Shown: positions 48,597 through 57,571, numbered from the stretch's first letter. The stretch: 64,000 bases of DNA from Candidatus Symbiopectobacterium sp. NZEC151 (GCF_025962655.1 NZ_JAGFPE010000001.1:372001-436000); one strand, 5' to 3'. The notes: generated by a model from the sequence alone, not told the origin. Translations and numbers: made by a program.

Positions 48597-50018
48597 TTAA
48601 GCGGCGGGAGGCCGGTAGCGCCACAGCCACCGGCCGCTGGTCATACGGCGATAGTACAACAGGCCGCGCACAATCCAGTCAAAGAACATGCCCATCCATA
48701 CGCCGATAACGCCAAAGCCGAGCCAGATACCCAGGATATAACCCGCCACAATGCGGCATCCCCACATGCTCGCCATGGCTACCCACATGGTGTAACTGGC
48801 ATCTTTTGCCCCTTTCAAACCCGCAGGCACCACCCAGGCCGCGGCCCAAAAGGGGGTGAATAGCGCGTTCAGCCACAGCAACTGCTTGGCAACCTCAATA
48901 ACTTCCGGCTCGTTGGTATACAGTGATGACAGGAAACTGGCCGAAGGTATTGAGGATAAGGCGAGGATGCATAAACCGATATTGGAAAGCACAAAAATAT
49001 ACTGCAACTGGCGAATCGACTGAAAAACCTGCCCTTTACCCAGGCGTGTTCCAACGATGATGGTGGCTGTCGACCCCAGGGCATTGCCGGGGAGGTTGAT
49101 CAGTGCTGCGATAGAGAAGGCGATAAAATTGCCCGCGATAACCTCTGTGCCCATTCCGGCGACAAAGCGCTGTGTGATCAACTTGCCCAGATTAAACATC
49201 ACGGATTCTACGCTGGCAGGAATACCGATGCTTAACACTTCATACAGAATGGTGTAAGTGAAAGGGGCAAAATAGGATTTGAACGGAATGCGCAGTGCAC
49301 CGTTAAAGCCGTGCATCAACGTGAGGATCACAAACACCGCACCGATATAGCGTGACAGCGTCGTGCCAATACCTGCGCCATAAAACCCCAGACCCTGCCA
49401 GGAAAAAATCCCGTATATCAGCACACTACTGATCAGTATGTTGAGGATGTTCATGCCGATGTTGATAAACATCGGCAGCTTGGTATTACCGGCACCGCGC
49501 AGCGCCCCACAGCCGACTAACGCAATCGCCATGGCCGGATAGCTCCAGCCAGTTTGCCGTAGGAACACCAGCGCCAACGCTTTAACATGTGGATCGGCGG
49601 AACCGGCAATCAGGTCGATAATGGCTTCACCTGCCAGTTCAATCAGCAACACTAACAAAAAGGAGACCAGTACCAGCAAAGACATAGACTGACGCGTTGC
49701 AGCGCGGGCCTGTTTGCGATTGCGCTGGCCCAGACTGAATGCCACCACGACTGCTGTGCCCAGCGCGACGGCGGTAAAGAAAGCGATGATGAGCATGTTG
49801 AAACTGTCGGCCAGACCCACGGCGGCCATGGATTCCTTGCCCAACCAACTGACAAGAAAGGTGCTGAATACCCCCATCAGTACCACACACAGTCCTTCGA
49901 TAAAAATGGGCACGGCCAGCGGTGTGATCTCACGCCAGAGCAGAACACGGTTTGAGTGCCGCTTTTTGTACCAATCCGTTTGGTGATATCTATTGACTAA
50001 TCGAGAGAAGTTTTTCAT
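48597..50018 (-). CDS. yeeO: MATE-family flavin/drug exporter YeeO
   Basis: Multidrug and toxic-compound extrusion protein, about 12 helices, 473 aa. Closest recalled relative is E. coli YeeO, which exports FMN and FAD: LLWREITPLAVPIFIEGLCVVLMGVFSTFLVSWLGKESMA, NFIAFSIAALINLPGNALGSTATII, and the end MTSGRWLWRYRPPAA match. The frame is open to 50096; ATG 50018 (MKNFSRLVN) is chosen, but no strong ribosome-binding site supports it. Confidence 0.88.
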   Translation of the reverse strand: MKNFSRLVNRYHQTDWYKKRHSNRVLLWREITPLAVPIFIEGLCVVLMGVFSTFLVSWLGKESMAAVGLADSFNMLIIAFFTAVALGTAVVVAFSLGQRNRKQARAATRQSMSLLVLVSFLLVLLIELAGEAIIDLIAGSADPHVKALALVFLRQTGWSYPAMAIALVGCGALRGAGNTKLPMFINIGMNILNILISSVLIYGIFSWQGLGFYGAGIGTTLSRYIGAVFVILTLMHGFNGALRIPFKSYFAPFTYTILYEVLSIGIPASVESVMFNLGKLITQRFVAGMGTEVIAGNFIAFSIAALINLPGNALGSTATIIVGTRLGKGQVFQSIRQLQYIFVLSNIGLCILALSSIPSASFLSSLYTNEPEVIEVAKQLLWLNALFTPFWAAAWVVPAGLKGAKDASYTMWVAMASMWGCRIVAGYILGIWLGFGVIGVWMGMFFDWIVRGLLYYRRMTSGRWLWRYRPPAA

Positions 50019-50300
50019 GCACCGCTTTGAATGTATTCTGAATAAGACCTGGTTGCGCAACAGTGTCATCGCGATAACGCTACCTGCTGGTATCATTACG
50101 CAAAGCCGCGATAGTGTGTCTTGTTTTACTACTGAAAACGTTGATCTGACTAATGATCGCCCCCAACAGTACGTCAGGTGCAGAAGAAATCTGAAACAGT
50201 GGACCGATTTTTAATAGAGTAACAGCCAACCGAACGATGCTCCAGCCCTGGTCACACTTTTAAGAGAAAACGCTTGATTTGTTTTAATCTTAATTTTAGC

Positions 50301-50331
50301 ATTTACTTAATTAAGGCTATTCTAAAGTAAT
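50301..50331. promoter_or_regulatory. Inverted repeat at the ygaV start (probable operator)
   Basis: ATTTACTT (50301-50308) and AAAGTAAT (50324-50331) are near-inverted copies around the perfect palindrome CTTAATTAAG (50306-50315), directly before the ygaV ATG. ArsR-type repressors of the BigR/YgaV group bind AT-rich palindromes at this place. Confidence 0.5.
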
Positions 50332-50332
50332 A

Positions 50333-50638
50333 ATGATGCCAGATGCAGTGAGTGAATTGCAGCGGCGTGCCCATGACGCTGCGTTGTTGTTAAAGGCGAT
50401 GGCCAATGCCAATCGATTACTGATCCTGTGTATGCTGGTTGAGCGTCAGCAGGTGAGTGCTGGCGCACTCGGGCAGGCGTGCGGCTTGAGCCCTTCTGCC
50501 ACATCGCAGCATTTGGCGCGTATGCGTTCTGAAGGGTTGGTCGTCGCTCAGCGTGAAGGCACGACAATGTTATACGCGATCGCTAACCACGATCTGGAAC
50601 GTATCATCACGACGCTCAAAGACATTTATTGTCCTTGA
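50333..50638 (+). CDS. ygaV: ArsR-family sulfide/persulfide-type repressor YgaV
   Basis: 101-aa winged-helix repressor. It has AALLLKAMANANRLLILCMLVE and the recognition helix LSPSATSQHLARMRSEGLV, with two cysteines (one in ILCML, one in the terminal YCP) as in the BigR/YgaV group, where they form a disulfide or polysulfide link on sensing reactive sulfur. Located 15 nt before ygaP, as in E. coli. ATG 50333 or 50336. Confidence 0.9.
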   Translation: MMPDAVSELQRRAHDAALLLKAMANANRLLILCMLVERQQVSAGALGQACGLSPSATSQHLARMRSEGLVVAQREGTTMLYAIANHDLERIITTLKDIYCP

Positions 50639-50653
50639 ATAGAGAGGAATACC

Positions 50654-51196
50654 ATGGCAACTCTGCCCTACCTTTCCCCGTTAGATGCTCGGCAGCGTCA
50701 GGCTGATGGGGCGTTGATGGTCGACATTCGCCAGACCGCTGAATTCCAGCGTGAGCACATTGCGCAATCACGCCTGTATTCACTGGCGGATCACGCCAAC
50801 CAACCGCCGGGAATCACACTACCCGCGAATAACACGGTGGTTTTTTACTGTTTATCAGGGGCGCGCTGCGAACAATATGCACAACAGATAGCAGCACTGG
50901 TTCCCGGGCAAAACGCATTTTTGCTGGAAGGGGGACTCAACGCCTGGAAAAAGGCGGGTTTGCCGGTTGACGTGGACCGCTCTCAACCGCTGCCAGTGAT
51001 GCGCCAGGTGCAAATTGTCGCCGGTGGGCTAACAGCGATAAGCGTTGTCTTGGGGTACACGCTGCATCCGGCTTTTTTTAGTGTCGCCGGTTTCATCGGT
51101 GCGGGATTGGTGTTTGCGGGTATCAGCGGATTTTGCGGTATGGCCAGATTGCTAATGCACATGCCTTGGAATAAGCGCCGTGGCCTTAATGGCTAA
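50654..51196 (+). CDS. ygaP: Membrane-anchored rhodanese YgaP
   Basis: Thiosulfate/persulfide sulfurtransferase at the inner membrane. 180 aa: rhodanese domain with the catalytic cysteine in VVFYCLSGARC and FLLEGGLNAWKKAGLPV, then a two-helix hairpin (MRQVQIVAGGLTAISVVLGYTL, FIGAGLVFAGISGFCGMARLL). Nearly the E. coli layout. Operon with ygaV; the start has AGAGAGGA upstream. Confidence 0.92.
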   Translation: MATLPYLSPLDARQRQADGALMVDIRQTAEFQREHIAQSRLYSLADHANQPPGITLPANNTVVFYCLSGARCEQYAQQIAALVPGQNAFLLEGGLNAWKKAGLPVDVDRSQPLPVMRQVQIVAGGLTAISVVLGYTLHPAFFSVAGFIGAGLVFAGISGFCGMARLLMHMPWNKRRGLNG

Positions 51197-51234
51197 AACA
51201 CGGGTTTGGTGCGTCAGCCAAAGCGGTTTCAGAT

Positions 51235-51260
51235 AAAAAAAACCCCGACTGGAGTCGGGG
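51235..51260 (-). terminator. Rho-independent terminator on the minus strand
   Basis: Perfect stem CCCCGACT / AGTCGGGG with a 2-nt loop, followed on the minus strand by eight T. It serves the ADP-ribosyltransferase gene, about 175 nt downstream of its stop; 51261-51434 holds no gene. Confidence 0.8.
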
Positions 51261-51434
51261 CAAAGGTATCTAGAACCTTACTTATAAGGCGGTGCAGAGT
51301 ATATAATTCAAAACAGCGTTCATACAATATAAAACAGCGTTTTATTTATCTGGATTGTGACGGCTATCTTGCTTTGCTGTTACGTCACGTCAGACGCTGC
51401 TTGCCCAGAAAAGCCAACGCCGCATAGCGTAAGG

Positions 51435-54053
51435 CTAGATTGACGCTATTTTTACGTTGGTCTCATCGAGACGAGAGGCATCCAGCACCTCTTTCAGTTC
51501 GACATTATCACCCTCAATAGAAAGACATCGAAACAAGGTGCGATCTTCAATCAGCACTTCCGCTTCATGCAGGTTTTGGGTAAACCCGCTGATGGCGTGT
51601 GCGGTATGGGTGACATGGATTTTATACAAGACTTGATGGGGTCCTTTACCGGCTTTGTGGGCCATCGCGATATTCTTGTCGGCGGAGGTGGATACAAATT
51701 TTTTAACCAGAAGTGTATCTCCGGGTTTTAAGGTCGCCCGGAGCTCGGGGGATAACTCGCCACCGCGATATACCACACCGTGAAAACTGGGCAGTTTGTT
51801 CAGCAACGACCGTATATTTGTCACCATCTGGAATGATTGTTCTGCGAACAGCGGACTCAAGAAGTGTTCAGGCATGTCGAGTTCAAGATACTCATTGATC
51901 ATGTCAGAAACGTTGCGCGTGTAATCGTTAATGGCGCGTCGTTCGGCGGCGTTTGTCTGGTATTGTCCTCCGCCGCGCTCCCGATATTGGTTATAAAGGC
52001 TGGCGGCGGGGCGGGAAGCGCCAAGCGTCTCCATTATCGCTTCTGTTGGCGTGTGGATATACTGTTCACCCTGCAACAGGCTGAATTGAAATGTGGCAAT
52101 CTCTTTGCGGCGTCGAAAGGTCGCTAACAACCCCGTTCTTTTCCGTGCATAGATGGTAAACACATTTTCCTTTTCCTTTATTCTAAAAAACCTGTCATCT
52201 AAGCCGATAAATTTCTTACCTTCAATATTGATAAATAAAGCCGGGTGCGCAGGATCTCGACCAATGATCATGGCATCTTCTTTGGTAAATCCCCTATCCC
52301 TGTTCCTGGTGAGGGCATCTTGAATGGATGTTGATATCCGAGTACAGGATGTGCCAGGCGCTCGGCGAGTACGGCATTCTGTATAGCTAACGCGTTCAAG
52401 GGGAGGTTGTTTTCTTTCAAAGTAACTGCCATCAAATAAAACGATCTCCCGATCATCATCAAGAACATACATGCCTTGAAATGTACCGGGGCGTACAGCA
52501 TAAAAACGGTTTTTGATACAAATGGCTAATTTATCGGTAGCAGAATGTGGGTCTGAATAATGGAAAATGCCCTGCGCATCGGGTTTGGTCTCAGAGAAAA
52601 AGGCCTTATCCAGTTCAGGAAGGTTGTGCGTGCGTAGGTTAATGTGATGTGTGGCTGACAGCATCTCCGGTTCGGGGATATTGACGTTGACGTGCTCGAA
52701 AGAAAGGGTGTTATCAAGCACCACCGCGCGGCTCTCTTGTGCCAGTGAGTTTTTTATTTTATCAATAAACTCATAACCCTCTGTATTAAAACGACCGACC
52801 TTGTCTAACGTTATCATCAAGACAAGGTTGACGATGTCGTTCGATACTTTATTCCATTCTTGTTGCCTTTCCTCGCTGGTATCGCCTTCGAAAGCGTGTT
52901 CGAGATGAATTGCCAACGCAGCAAGAGGAGTGATTGGATTGGGCAGAATGGCCGAGGCATCAATGTCTCTTTCCCAGATGTCGCGAGTGACTTCGGCATC
53001 TGATGTTATCCGCGAATCCAGATCGCTGAAAAAACATTCGCGCTGCCTGTTCGCCATAAAAGTGAAGAAGGTTGAGGATGCAATAGGTGTGCGCTGTGCG
53101 CCTATTTTGTGTTTATCCCGTTCGCGATTAACGCTATTGGATTGTGACGTTAACCAATTATCTATGCCTGAGTAGATTACCCCATCCTGGCGGTTTTTGA
53201 GTGAAAAGTGAGAAGCGATGCTCTCCTTACGGGCGTTATCATGACCGCTATCGAGCACCCAATTTCGCATATCCTCTATACTGTCAAACTCAGCAAATTT
53301 ATTCTCAGCTCTGGGTAGATACAGCGTAACACGGCGATTGCTGTTATTGTAAAAAACGATGAGATCGGTCGCCTGATAACCATTAATATCAAATAACCAC
53401 GCCGTTACATTGTTATTTTTAGTCAACCCGGTTCCCGACAATAGATCAGATATCGCGCGGTGACTGAGTTGTTGAGAGGAGAGGTTGATAATAAAATCGA
53501 TAAAGTTCTTTTTGCTATGGATGCCCTTGTTATTAAAGATGTCGGTGTAGATGGATGAGGCTTGTTGGTAAAAGTTGATATCCCACACCAGCTGGATAAA
53601 CGTTGTTGGAAGTAGTTGAACTTCGTTTTCCCGGTCAAAGACATTGGCAGTATCAGGTGCAACGCGATAAATACCGGATTGGCTATTTACCGAAACCAGA
53701 TTTTCCTGAGCATCAGCGGGGAAGTTTCGTAGCAGGTAGCTTGACAACGATCCATATTCTATCGGTTTTCCCGTGAAGCACCAACCACTAAAGCAATCCG
53801 AGCAACTCATCGCTGAATTGAACAGCATAAAGTAATTTTTATCTGGATCGATATCCAGATTGAATTTCTCTTTTAAGTTTTTTTTCATGATTGAGGCGGC
53901 CAGCGTTGTCAAAGAAGGCATTCGTTTCTGGTAATCAGCATAAAATTTCTTTAATGACATACCTGCATTTTCAAAAAAGATATCTCCTCTTTTTTTATCC
54001 ACCGTATAGTAAGTTTTTTCGTCATTGGTAATGATGCCCGTTTTGCCAAACAC
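51435..54053 (-). CDS. Effector-like protein with C-terminal ADP-ribosyltransferase domain (3' part of a frameshifted gene)
   Basis: 872 aa from a GTG at 54053 with no ribosome-binding site; the frame is really open to 54143, just after the A9 run. The middle (GYQATDLIVFYNNSNRRVTLYLPRAENKFAEF, ASHFSLKNRQDG) is like the DUF6543 dermonecrotic-toxin-type domain. The last 170 residues are an R-S-E mono-ADP-ribosyltransferase: R763 in VVYRGGEL, S788-T-S790 in FVSTSADKN, E830-x-E832 in HEAEVLI. No signal peptide or membrane helix. With the upstream frame it would make about 1034 aa. No immunity-like gene is adjacent. Confidence 0.78.
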   Translation of the reverse strand: MFGKTGIITNDEKTYYTVDKKRGDIFFENAGMSLKKFYADYQKRMPSLTTLAASIMKKNLKEKFNLDIDPDKNYFMLFNSAMSCSDCFSGWCFTGKPIEYGSLSSYLLRNFPADAQENLVSVNSQSGIYRVAPDTANVFDRENEVQLLPTTFIQLVWDINFYQQASSIYTDIFNNKGIHSKKNFIDFIINLSSQQLSHRAISDLLSGTGLTKNNNVTAWLFDINGYQATDLIVFYNNSNRRVTLYLPRAENKFAEFDSIEDMRNWVLDSGHDNARKESIASHFSLKNRQDGVIYSGIDNWLTSQSNSVNRERDKHKIGAQRTPIASSTFFTFMANRQRECFFSDLDSRITSDAEVTRDIWERDIDASAILPNPITPLAALAIHLEHAFEGDTSEERQQEWNKVSNDIVNLVLMITLDKVGRFNTEGYEFIDKIKNSLAQESRAVVLDNTLSFEHVNVNIPEPEMLSATHHINLRTHNLPELDKAFFSETKPDAQGIFHYSDPHSATDKLAICIKNRFYAVRPGTFQGMYVLDDDREIVLFDGSYFERKQPPLERVSYTECRTRRAPGTSCTRISTSIQDALTRNRDRGFTKEDAMIIGRDPAHPALFINIEGKKFIGLDDRFFRIKEKENVFTIYARKRTGLLATFRRRKEIATFQFSLLQGEQYIHTPTEAIMETLGASRPAASLYNQYRERGGGQYQTNAAERRAINDYTRNVSDMINEYLELDMPEHFLSPLFAEQSFQMVTNIRSLLNKLPSFHGVVYRGGELSPELRATLKPGDTLLVKKFVSTSADKNIAMAHKAGKGPHQVLYKIHVTHTAHAISGFTQNLHEAEVLIEDRTLFRCLSIEGDNVELKEVLDASRLDETNVKIASI

Positions 54054-54100
54054 ATATATCTTTTCGGGCGATGACGCTGCCGAATGCGTGGCTCCATCGG

Positions 54101-54538
54101 TTATTGAATAGGTCGCTTCTCTGATTTTCCTGCGGTTTTTTTTTCATTATCATCGGTACATTGTTGGTGATTTGTTGTGATCTTTGTTTTGATGGGCAAA
54201 CGTGCATCTAAAAAGGGCAGCGTTTGATTATATTTTTTTAATGCCAGCGGGGGAGGGGGGATGTCTAGGTTTTCGCCAGTGAGCACCGTATGTCCACGGA
54301 CGTGATTCAGTAATAACATAAAGCATATTATTTGTTTTAATTGCAAACGGCGCCCCCTGTGTTGACAAGCATGATATGAGGGGGCGATGTTTTTAATATT
54401 CAAAGTGAATGTTATTTCTTGACTCTTGTTATACACTTTGTGTGATGCTTTCTTATTGCACTGCTTTGCATTTACTTCCATTTTATCATGATGATAATTT
54501 CCTATGAGCGCTCTATGCTGGTTTATGGTTATAGCCAT
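54101..54538 (-). CDS. N-terminal part of the ADP-ribosyltransferase effector (before a -1 frameshift)
   Basis: 145 codons from an ATG with an ideal AGGAGG 9 nt upstream, the only good initiation site for this locus. It carries QHRALIGNY at residues 7-15, the leader shared with the metalloprotease effector, then a proline-rich stretch (DIPPPPLALKKYNQTLP). At the A9 run (54136-54144) the frame must move by -1 to join the large downstream frame; unshifted, it ends at TAA 54101. One added A gives the full protein. Either programmed slippage or a disabling indel. Confidence 0.7.
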   Translation of the reverse strand: MAITINQHRALIGNYHHDKMEVNAKQCNKKASHKVYNKSQEITFTLNIKNIAPSYHACQHRGRRLQLKQIICFMLLLNHVRGHTVLTGENLDIPPPPLALKKYNQTLPFLDARLPIKTKITTNHQQCTDDNEKKTAGKSEKRPIQ

Positions 54539-54814
54539 AATGGTTGACCTCCTGTTTTCGGTTAGTAATAGACCTGAATAACATGTGGAAATAAGTAATA
54601 GGTTCTCTGAAAGGCGCCAAAATGAGCATAACGTTTAGGTGAAAAGAAAAAAAACTATTTCCGCTCTTTCCGCAATCAAATGGGTGAGGGTGATTACTGT
54701 TGTAAATCTGATGCTGTTGTAGGGAAATAATCCGTAATGAAACTGTTAGCACGGTGGTATATGGCAGATGAATCGCCTATGATAGCATCTGGTTAACCAC
54801 TTTATGTCCTACCC
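54539..54814. promoter_or_regulatory. Divergent region between the effector and the globin-coupled cyclase
   Basis: 276 nt, AT-rich, no gene. AGAACC-N12-CCAC on the minus strand at about 54585-54606 recalls an hrp box but the spacing is too short. No other operator seen. Confidence 0.4.
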
Positions 54815-56221
54815 ATGACTATTTCTGTAAAAAACGATTATCATATCGAGCCATTATTGAGTGAATGGCGCACCCTGGTTGACATCACGCAGCCGGAAGC
54901 GCATGCCCTGCTGATATCCCTGAGTGATGATGAAATACGCTATCTGGTAGACCACTTTTATGATTACATGCTCAACGATGAGCATGCGCATCGCTATCTG
55001 AATACCCGCCAGGTCACAGAACAGTTAAGTATCAGTATGTTCCACTGGTTGCGCAGCGTGTTGGGCAGCTCTCAGCAAGATTTGGCTACGCTACTCGCCC
55101 AACAGCACCATGTGGGCGTGGTGCACGCACGCATTGGTCTGCCTATCGATTTGGTGGCACGCGGTGCCCGTAAATTAAAAAACGATCTCTATCCGCTGTT
55201 AACCAATAAAGGGGAACACTCTCCTTTTGTTATCAATAGCGCGCTTTGTTTTAGCGGATTGGCAATGGATACCGCTCTGGAAGCGATGACCATAGCCTAT
55301 TCCCCTACCTATAAAAATGCCATGCGCGATCAGGAACGCTATCGCGTATTGAGCGTGTACGATGACGTTAGCGTAGAACGAGAAAGGCAGCTTGGGGCGC
55401 TAATGAACTGGGAAAACCAGTTTATCTATCACGTGGCGACAGAATTACCTTTGGCTGACATTACCCCCCTGGGGCGCTCGGAATTTGGATTATGGTTCTC
55501 TCACAAGGGAAAACACCTGTTTGGTTTCCCCGATCTGCTGCGTGAAACGGATACGCTGATCGACAAAGTTGACAGTGAAATCGATGTCGCTTCACCAGGG
55601 CAGGTTTCTCAGTCGGAGGAGCGCATGCGCCTGTTACGCCATGTGCGGCAACTCACCGGGCAAATTACGCTGATTATCACGTCCATGTTTGATGAACTGG
55701 TCAAGTTTGAAAACGGTAAGGACACTCTGACAAACCTGCTGAATCGGCGTTTTATTCCGACCATTATGCGCCGGGAAATTGCGCTGGCGACCAGCGACAG
55801 AAAACCCTTTACGGTAGTGATGATGGACGTGGACCATTTTAAACAGGTTAACGATCGCTACGGTCACGACACCGGCGATGCAACGCTGAAAAGTATTTCA
55901 GCCATGATCTACGATCACGTTCGCAGCAGTGATTATGTCTTCCGCTATGGCGGGGAAGAGTTCATGGTGCTGTTAGTGGAAACGTCGCTGCATCAGGCAA
56001 AGGTGATCGTCGATACATTGCGTGAAAAGGTGGCCGCAACGGCGATCAGCGCCTTCGGTAGCCAATCGTTTTCCGTTACCCTCAGCATTGGGGTGGCTGA
56101 GTTTGATTACCACCCGGATTACCAGCGACTGATCGATAAAGCGGACGCGGCGCTCTATCAGGCCAAAACCAGCGGCCGTAATCGGGTTGAATTACACGGT
56201 CGAGACCCTATTTATTCATAA
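54815..56221 (+). CDS. dosC: Globin-coupled-sensor diguanylate cyclase (DosC/DgcO-like)
   Basis: Oxygen-sensing c-di-GMP synthase, 468 aa. N-terminal haem-globin sensor (about 1-160) with proximal-His region VGVVHARIGLPIDLVARGARKLKNDL; a middle helical link; C-terminal GGDEF domain with TNLLNRRF, DVDHFKQVNDRYGHDTGD, the GGEEF active loop and an RSSD inhibitory site 5 residues before it. In Pectobacterium and Dickeya such proteins steer motility and virulence by oxygen. No DosP phosphodiesterase follows. Confidence 0.92.
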   Translation: MTISVKNDYHIEPLLSEWRTLVDITQPEAHALLISLSDDEIRYLVDHFYDYMLNDEHAHRYLNTRQVTEQLSISMFHWLRSVLGSSQQDLATLLAQQHHVGVVHARIGLPIDLVARGARKLKNDLYPLLTNKGEHSPFVINSALCFSGLAMDTALEAMTIAYSPTYKNAMRDQERYRVLSVYDDVSVERERQLGALMNWENQFIYHVATELPLADITPLGRSEFGLWFSHKGKHLFGFPDLLRETDTLIDKVDSEIDVASPGQVSQSEERMRLLRHVRQLTGQITLIITSMFDELVKFENGKDTLTNLLNRRFIPTIMRREIALATSDRKPFTVVMMDVDHFKQVNDRYGHDTGDATLKSISAMIYDHVRSSDYVFRYGGEEFMVLLVETSLHQAKVIVDTLREKVAATAISAFGSQSFSVTLSIGVAEFDYHPDYQRLIDKADAALYQAKTSGRNRVELHGRDPIYS

Positions 56222-56442
56222 GGGCCGTGTTTCATGTCTATGGGCAACAAGATTGTGTCGGCGAGCATTGAGAGCGGCAGATCGATAATCACCAGGTATT
56301 TCCACCAGCGATCCTGAAGCAGCCACTGCACGCCGGGATAGTATTGGTGGCCCTGTCCTTGTCCTTTGACCGTTCGGCTTATGATACTGCCACAGCCAGA
56401 CAGTTGGCTGGTGATGATCAATGCAATCAGGAATCGTTTCAC
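56212..56442 (-). CDS. yceK: YceK-like lipoprotein
   Basis: Small outer/inner-membrane lipoprotein of the YceK/YidQ (DUF1375) family, function unknown. From GTG 56442 it has 76 aa: VKRFLIALIITSQ, lipobox LSGC, then GSIISRTVKGQGQGHQYYPGVQWLL and the end LLPIDMKHGPYE as in E. coli YceK. The upstream ATG at 56487 adds a hydrophilic lead that would spoil the signal. Its end overlaps the end of dosC by 10 nt, convergent. Confidence 0.85.
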   Translation of the reverse strand: MKRFLIALIITSQLSGCGSIISRTVKGQGQGHQYYPGVQWLLQDRWWKYLVIIDLPLSMLADTILLPIDMKHGPYE

Positions 56443-56554
56443 GGTGTAAACTCGGTTAGCCACTGGGCGGTGAGATAGTGGTGACATAGTGGTGAGACAT
56501 AGTCTACCTGATAATCAGCGCGGTGCGCGGTATCCGCCTGCTGACAACAAAAGA

Positions 56555-57571
56555 TCAATGCACCTGGCGTCTGCGGTGCTCTTTTTCTTCATACATCACG
56601 GTGTCGGCCGCACGCAGGGCTTCATCCGGCGTACTTAGCGCCGGGTTGATGGCAATGGTGCCGATACTGGCTCCCGCGTAGTCTATGTGACAGCCCTCAA
56701 GCGCATAGTGTCCAATCAATAATGGACTCAATCGTGCTTTGAAGGTCTGCGCGGCATCCTTAGCATTTTCATCAAGATAAGGGCCTGTCGTCGCGACGAT
56801 GAATTCATCACCGCCAATACGTCCCAGCATATCTTCTGCGCGTATCCCTTGACTCAGTCGCTGGCCTACTGCACACAGAAAATCATCACCCGTCTCATGC
56901 CCGTAGCGGTCGTTAATCAGCTTAAACCCATCCAAATCGATAAAGGCGATGACAACAAAACGTTTAGTGCCTTGCGCTTGTGAGAATAATTGGGGTAACT
57001 GATTGAACACCGATCGTCGGTTGGGCAACTGGGTCAACTCATCGGTGTAGGAGAACGCGGTCAGCGCTGCGTTGGCGTCCTGTAATTGGCAGAGTAGCTG
57101 CTCTTTCTGGATATATTGAGCAATCAGCTCGGCAAACAGCTGTAATATTTGTTCGCTGCGGCCATCCAGTTTCTGTTTTTCACCGCTGACCGCGCACAGC
57201 GTGCCGTACAACGAACCGTCATCCAGACGTACCGGCGTGGTGACGTAGGTGGTGATACCCAGCTGTTTCGCCGCTTGAGAATCGCCCCAATGGCTGGGCA
57301 CATCGTCAATAATACAGCGGTCTTCCGCTAACGCCCGTCGACAGAGCGTGTCCTCCCAGGGAACGGAAAGCCCTTCGGGGATCTGCATTTTTTTGCTATT
57401 ACGGGAGAAAAGCACGTGTTGCAAATTTTTACCGGATTCAATACGGGTGAGGTATGTGGATTCCATATTGGTGACAAGTTCAAGCATTTCGAGAAGTTGT
57501 CTGACTAACCCCTCGAGTGATTTTTCTGACACCAGCACCGATGAAATCCGTGCGATCAGTGTTTCCTGCAT
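56555..57571 (-). CDS. GAF-domain diguanylate cyclase
   Basis: 338 aa. N-terminal GAF sensor (about 10-160; EDTLCRRALAEDRCIIDDVPSHWGDSQAA and GTLCAVSGEKQ are typical) and a C-terminal GGDEF domain: DELTQLPNRRSVF, DLDGFKLINDRYGHETGD, the intact GGDEF loop and RAED inhibitory site 5 residues upstream. No membrane helix, so it senses a cytoplasmic signal, not identifiable here. Lies 0.3 kb from the globin-coupled cyclase. Confidence 0.9.
   Translation of the reverse strand: MQETLIARISSVLVSEKSLEGLVRQLLEMLELVTNMESTYLTRIESGKNLQHVLFSRNSKKMQIPEGLSVPWEDTLCRRALAEDRCIIDDVPSHWGDSQAAKQLGITTYVTTPVRLDDGSLYGTLCAVSGEKQKLDGRSEQILQLFAELIAQYIQKEQLLCQLQDANAALTAFSYTDELTQLPNRRSVFNQLPQLFSQAQGTKRFVVIAFIDLDGFKLINDRYGHETGDDFLCAVGQRLSQGIRAEDMLGRIGGDEFIVATTGPYLDENAKDAAQTFKARLSPLLIGHYALEGCHIDYAGASIGTIAINPALSTPDEALRAADTVMYEEKEHRRRQVH

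Noticed and set aside
54585..54606. Possible hrp box (AGAACC-N12-CCAC) upstream of the ART effector
   Set aside because: First base differs from GGAACC and the spacer is 12, not the 15-16 needed for HrpL; no box is present before the metalloprotease effector either.
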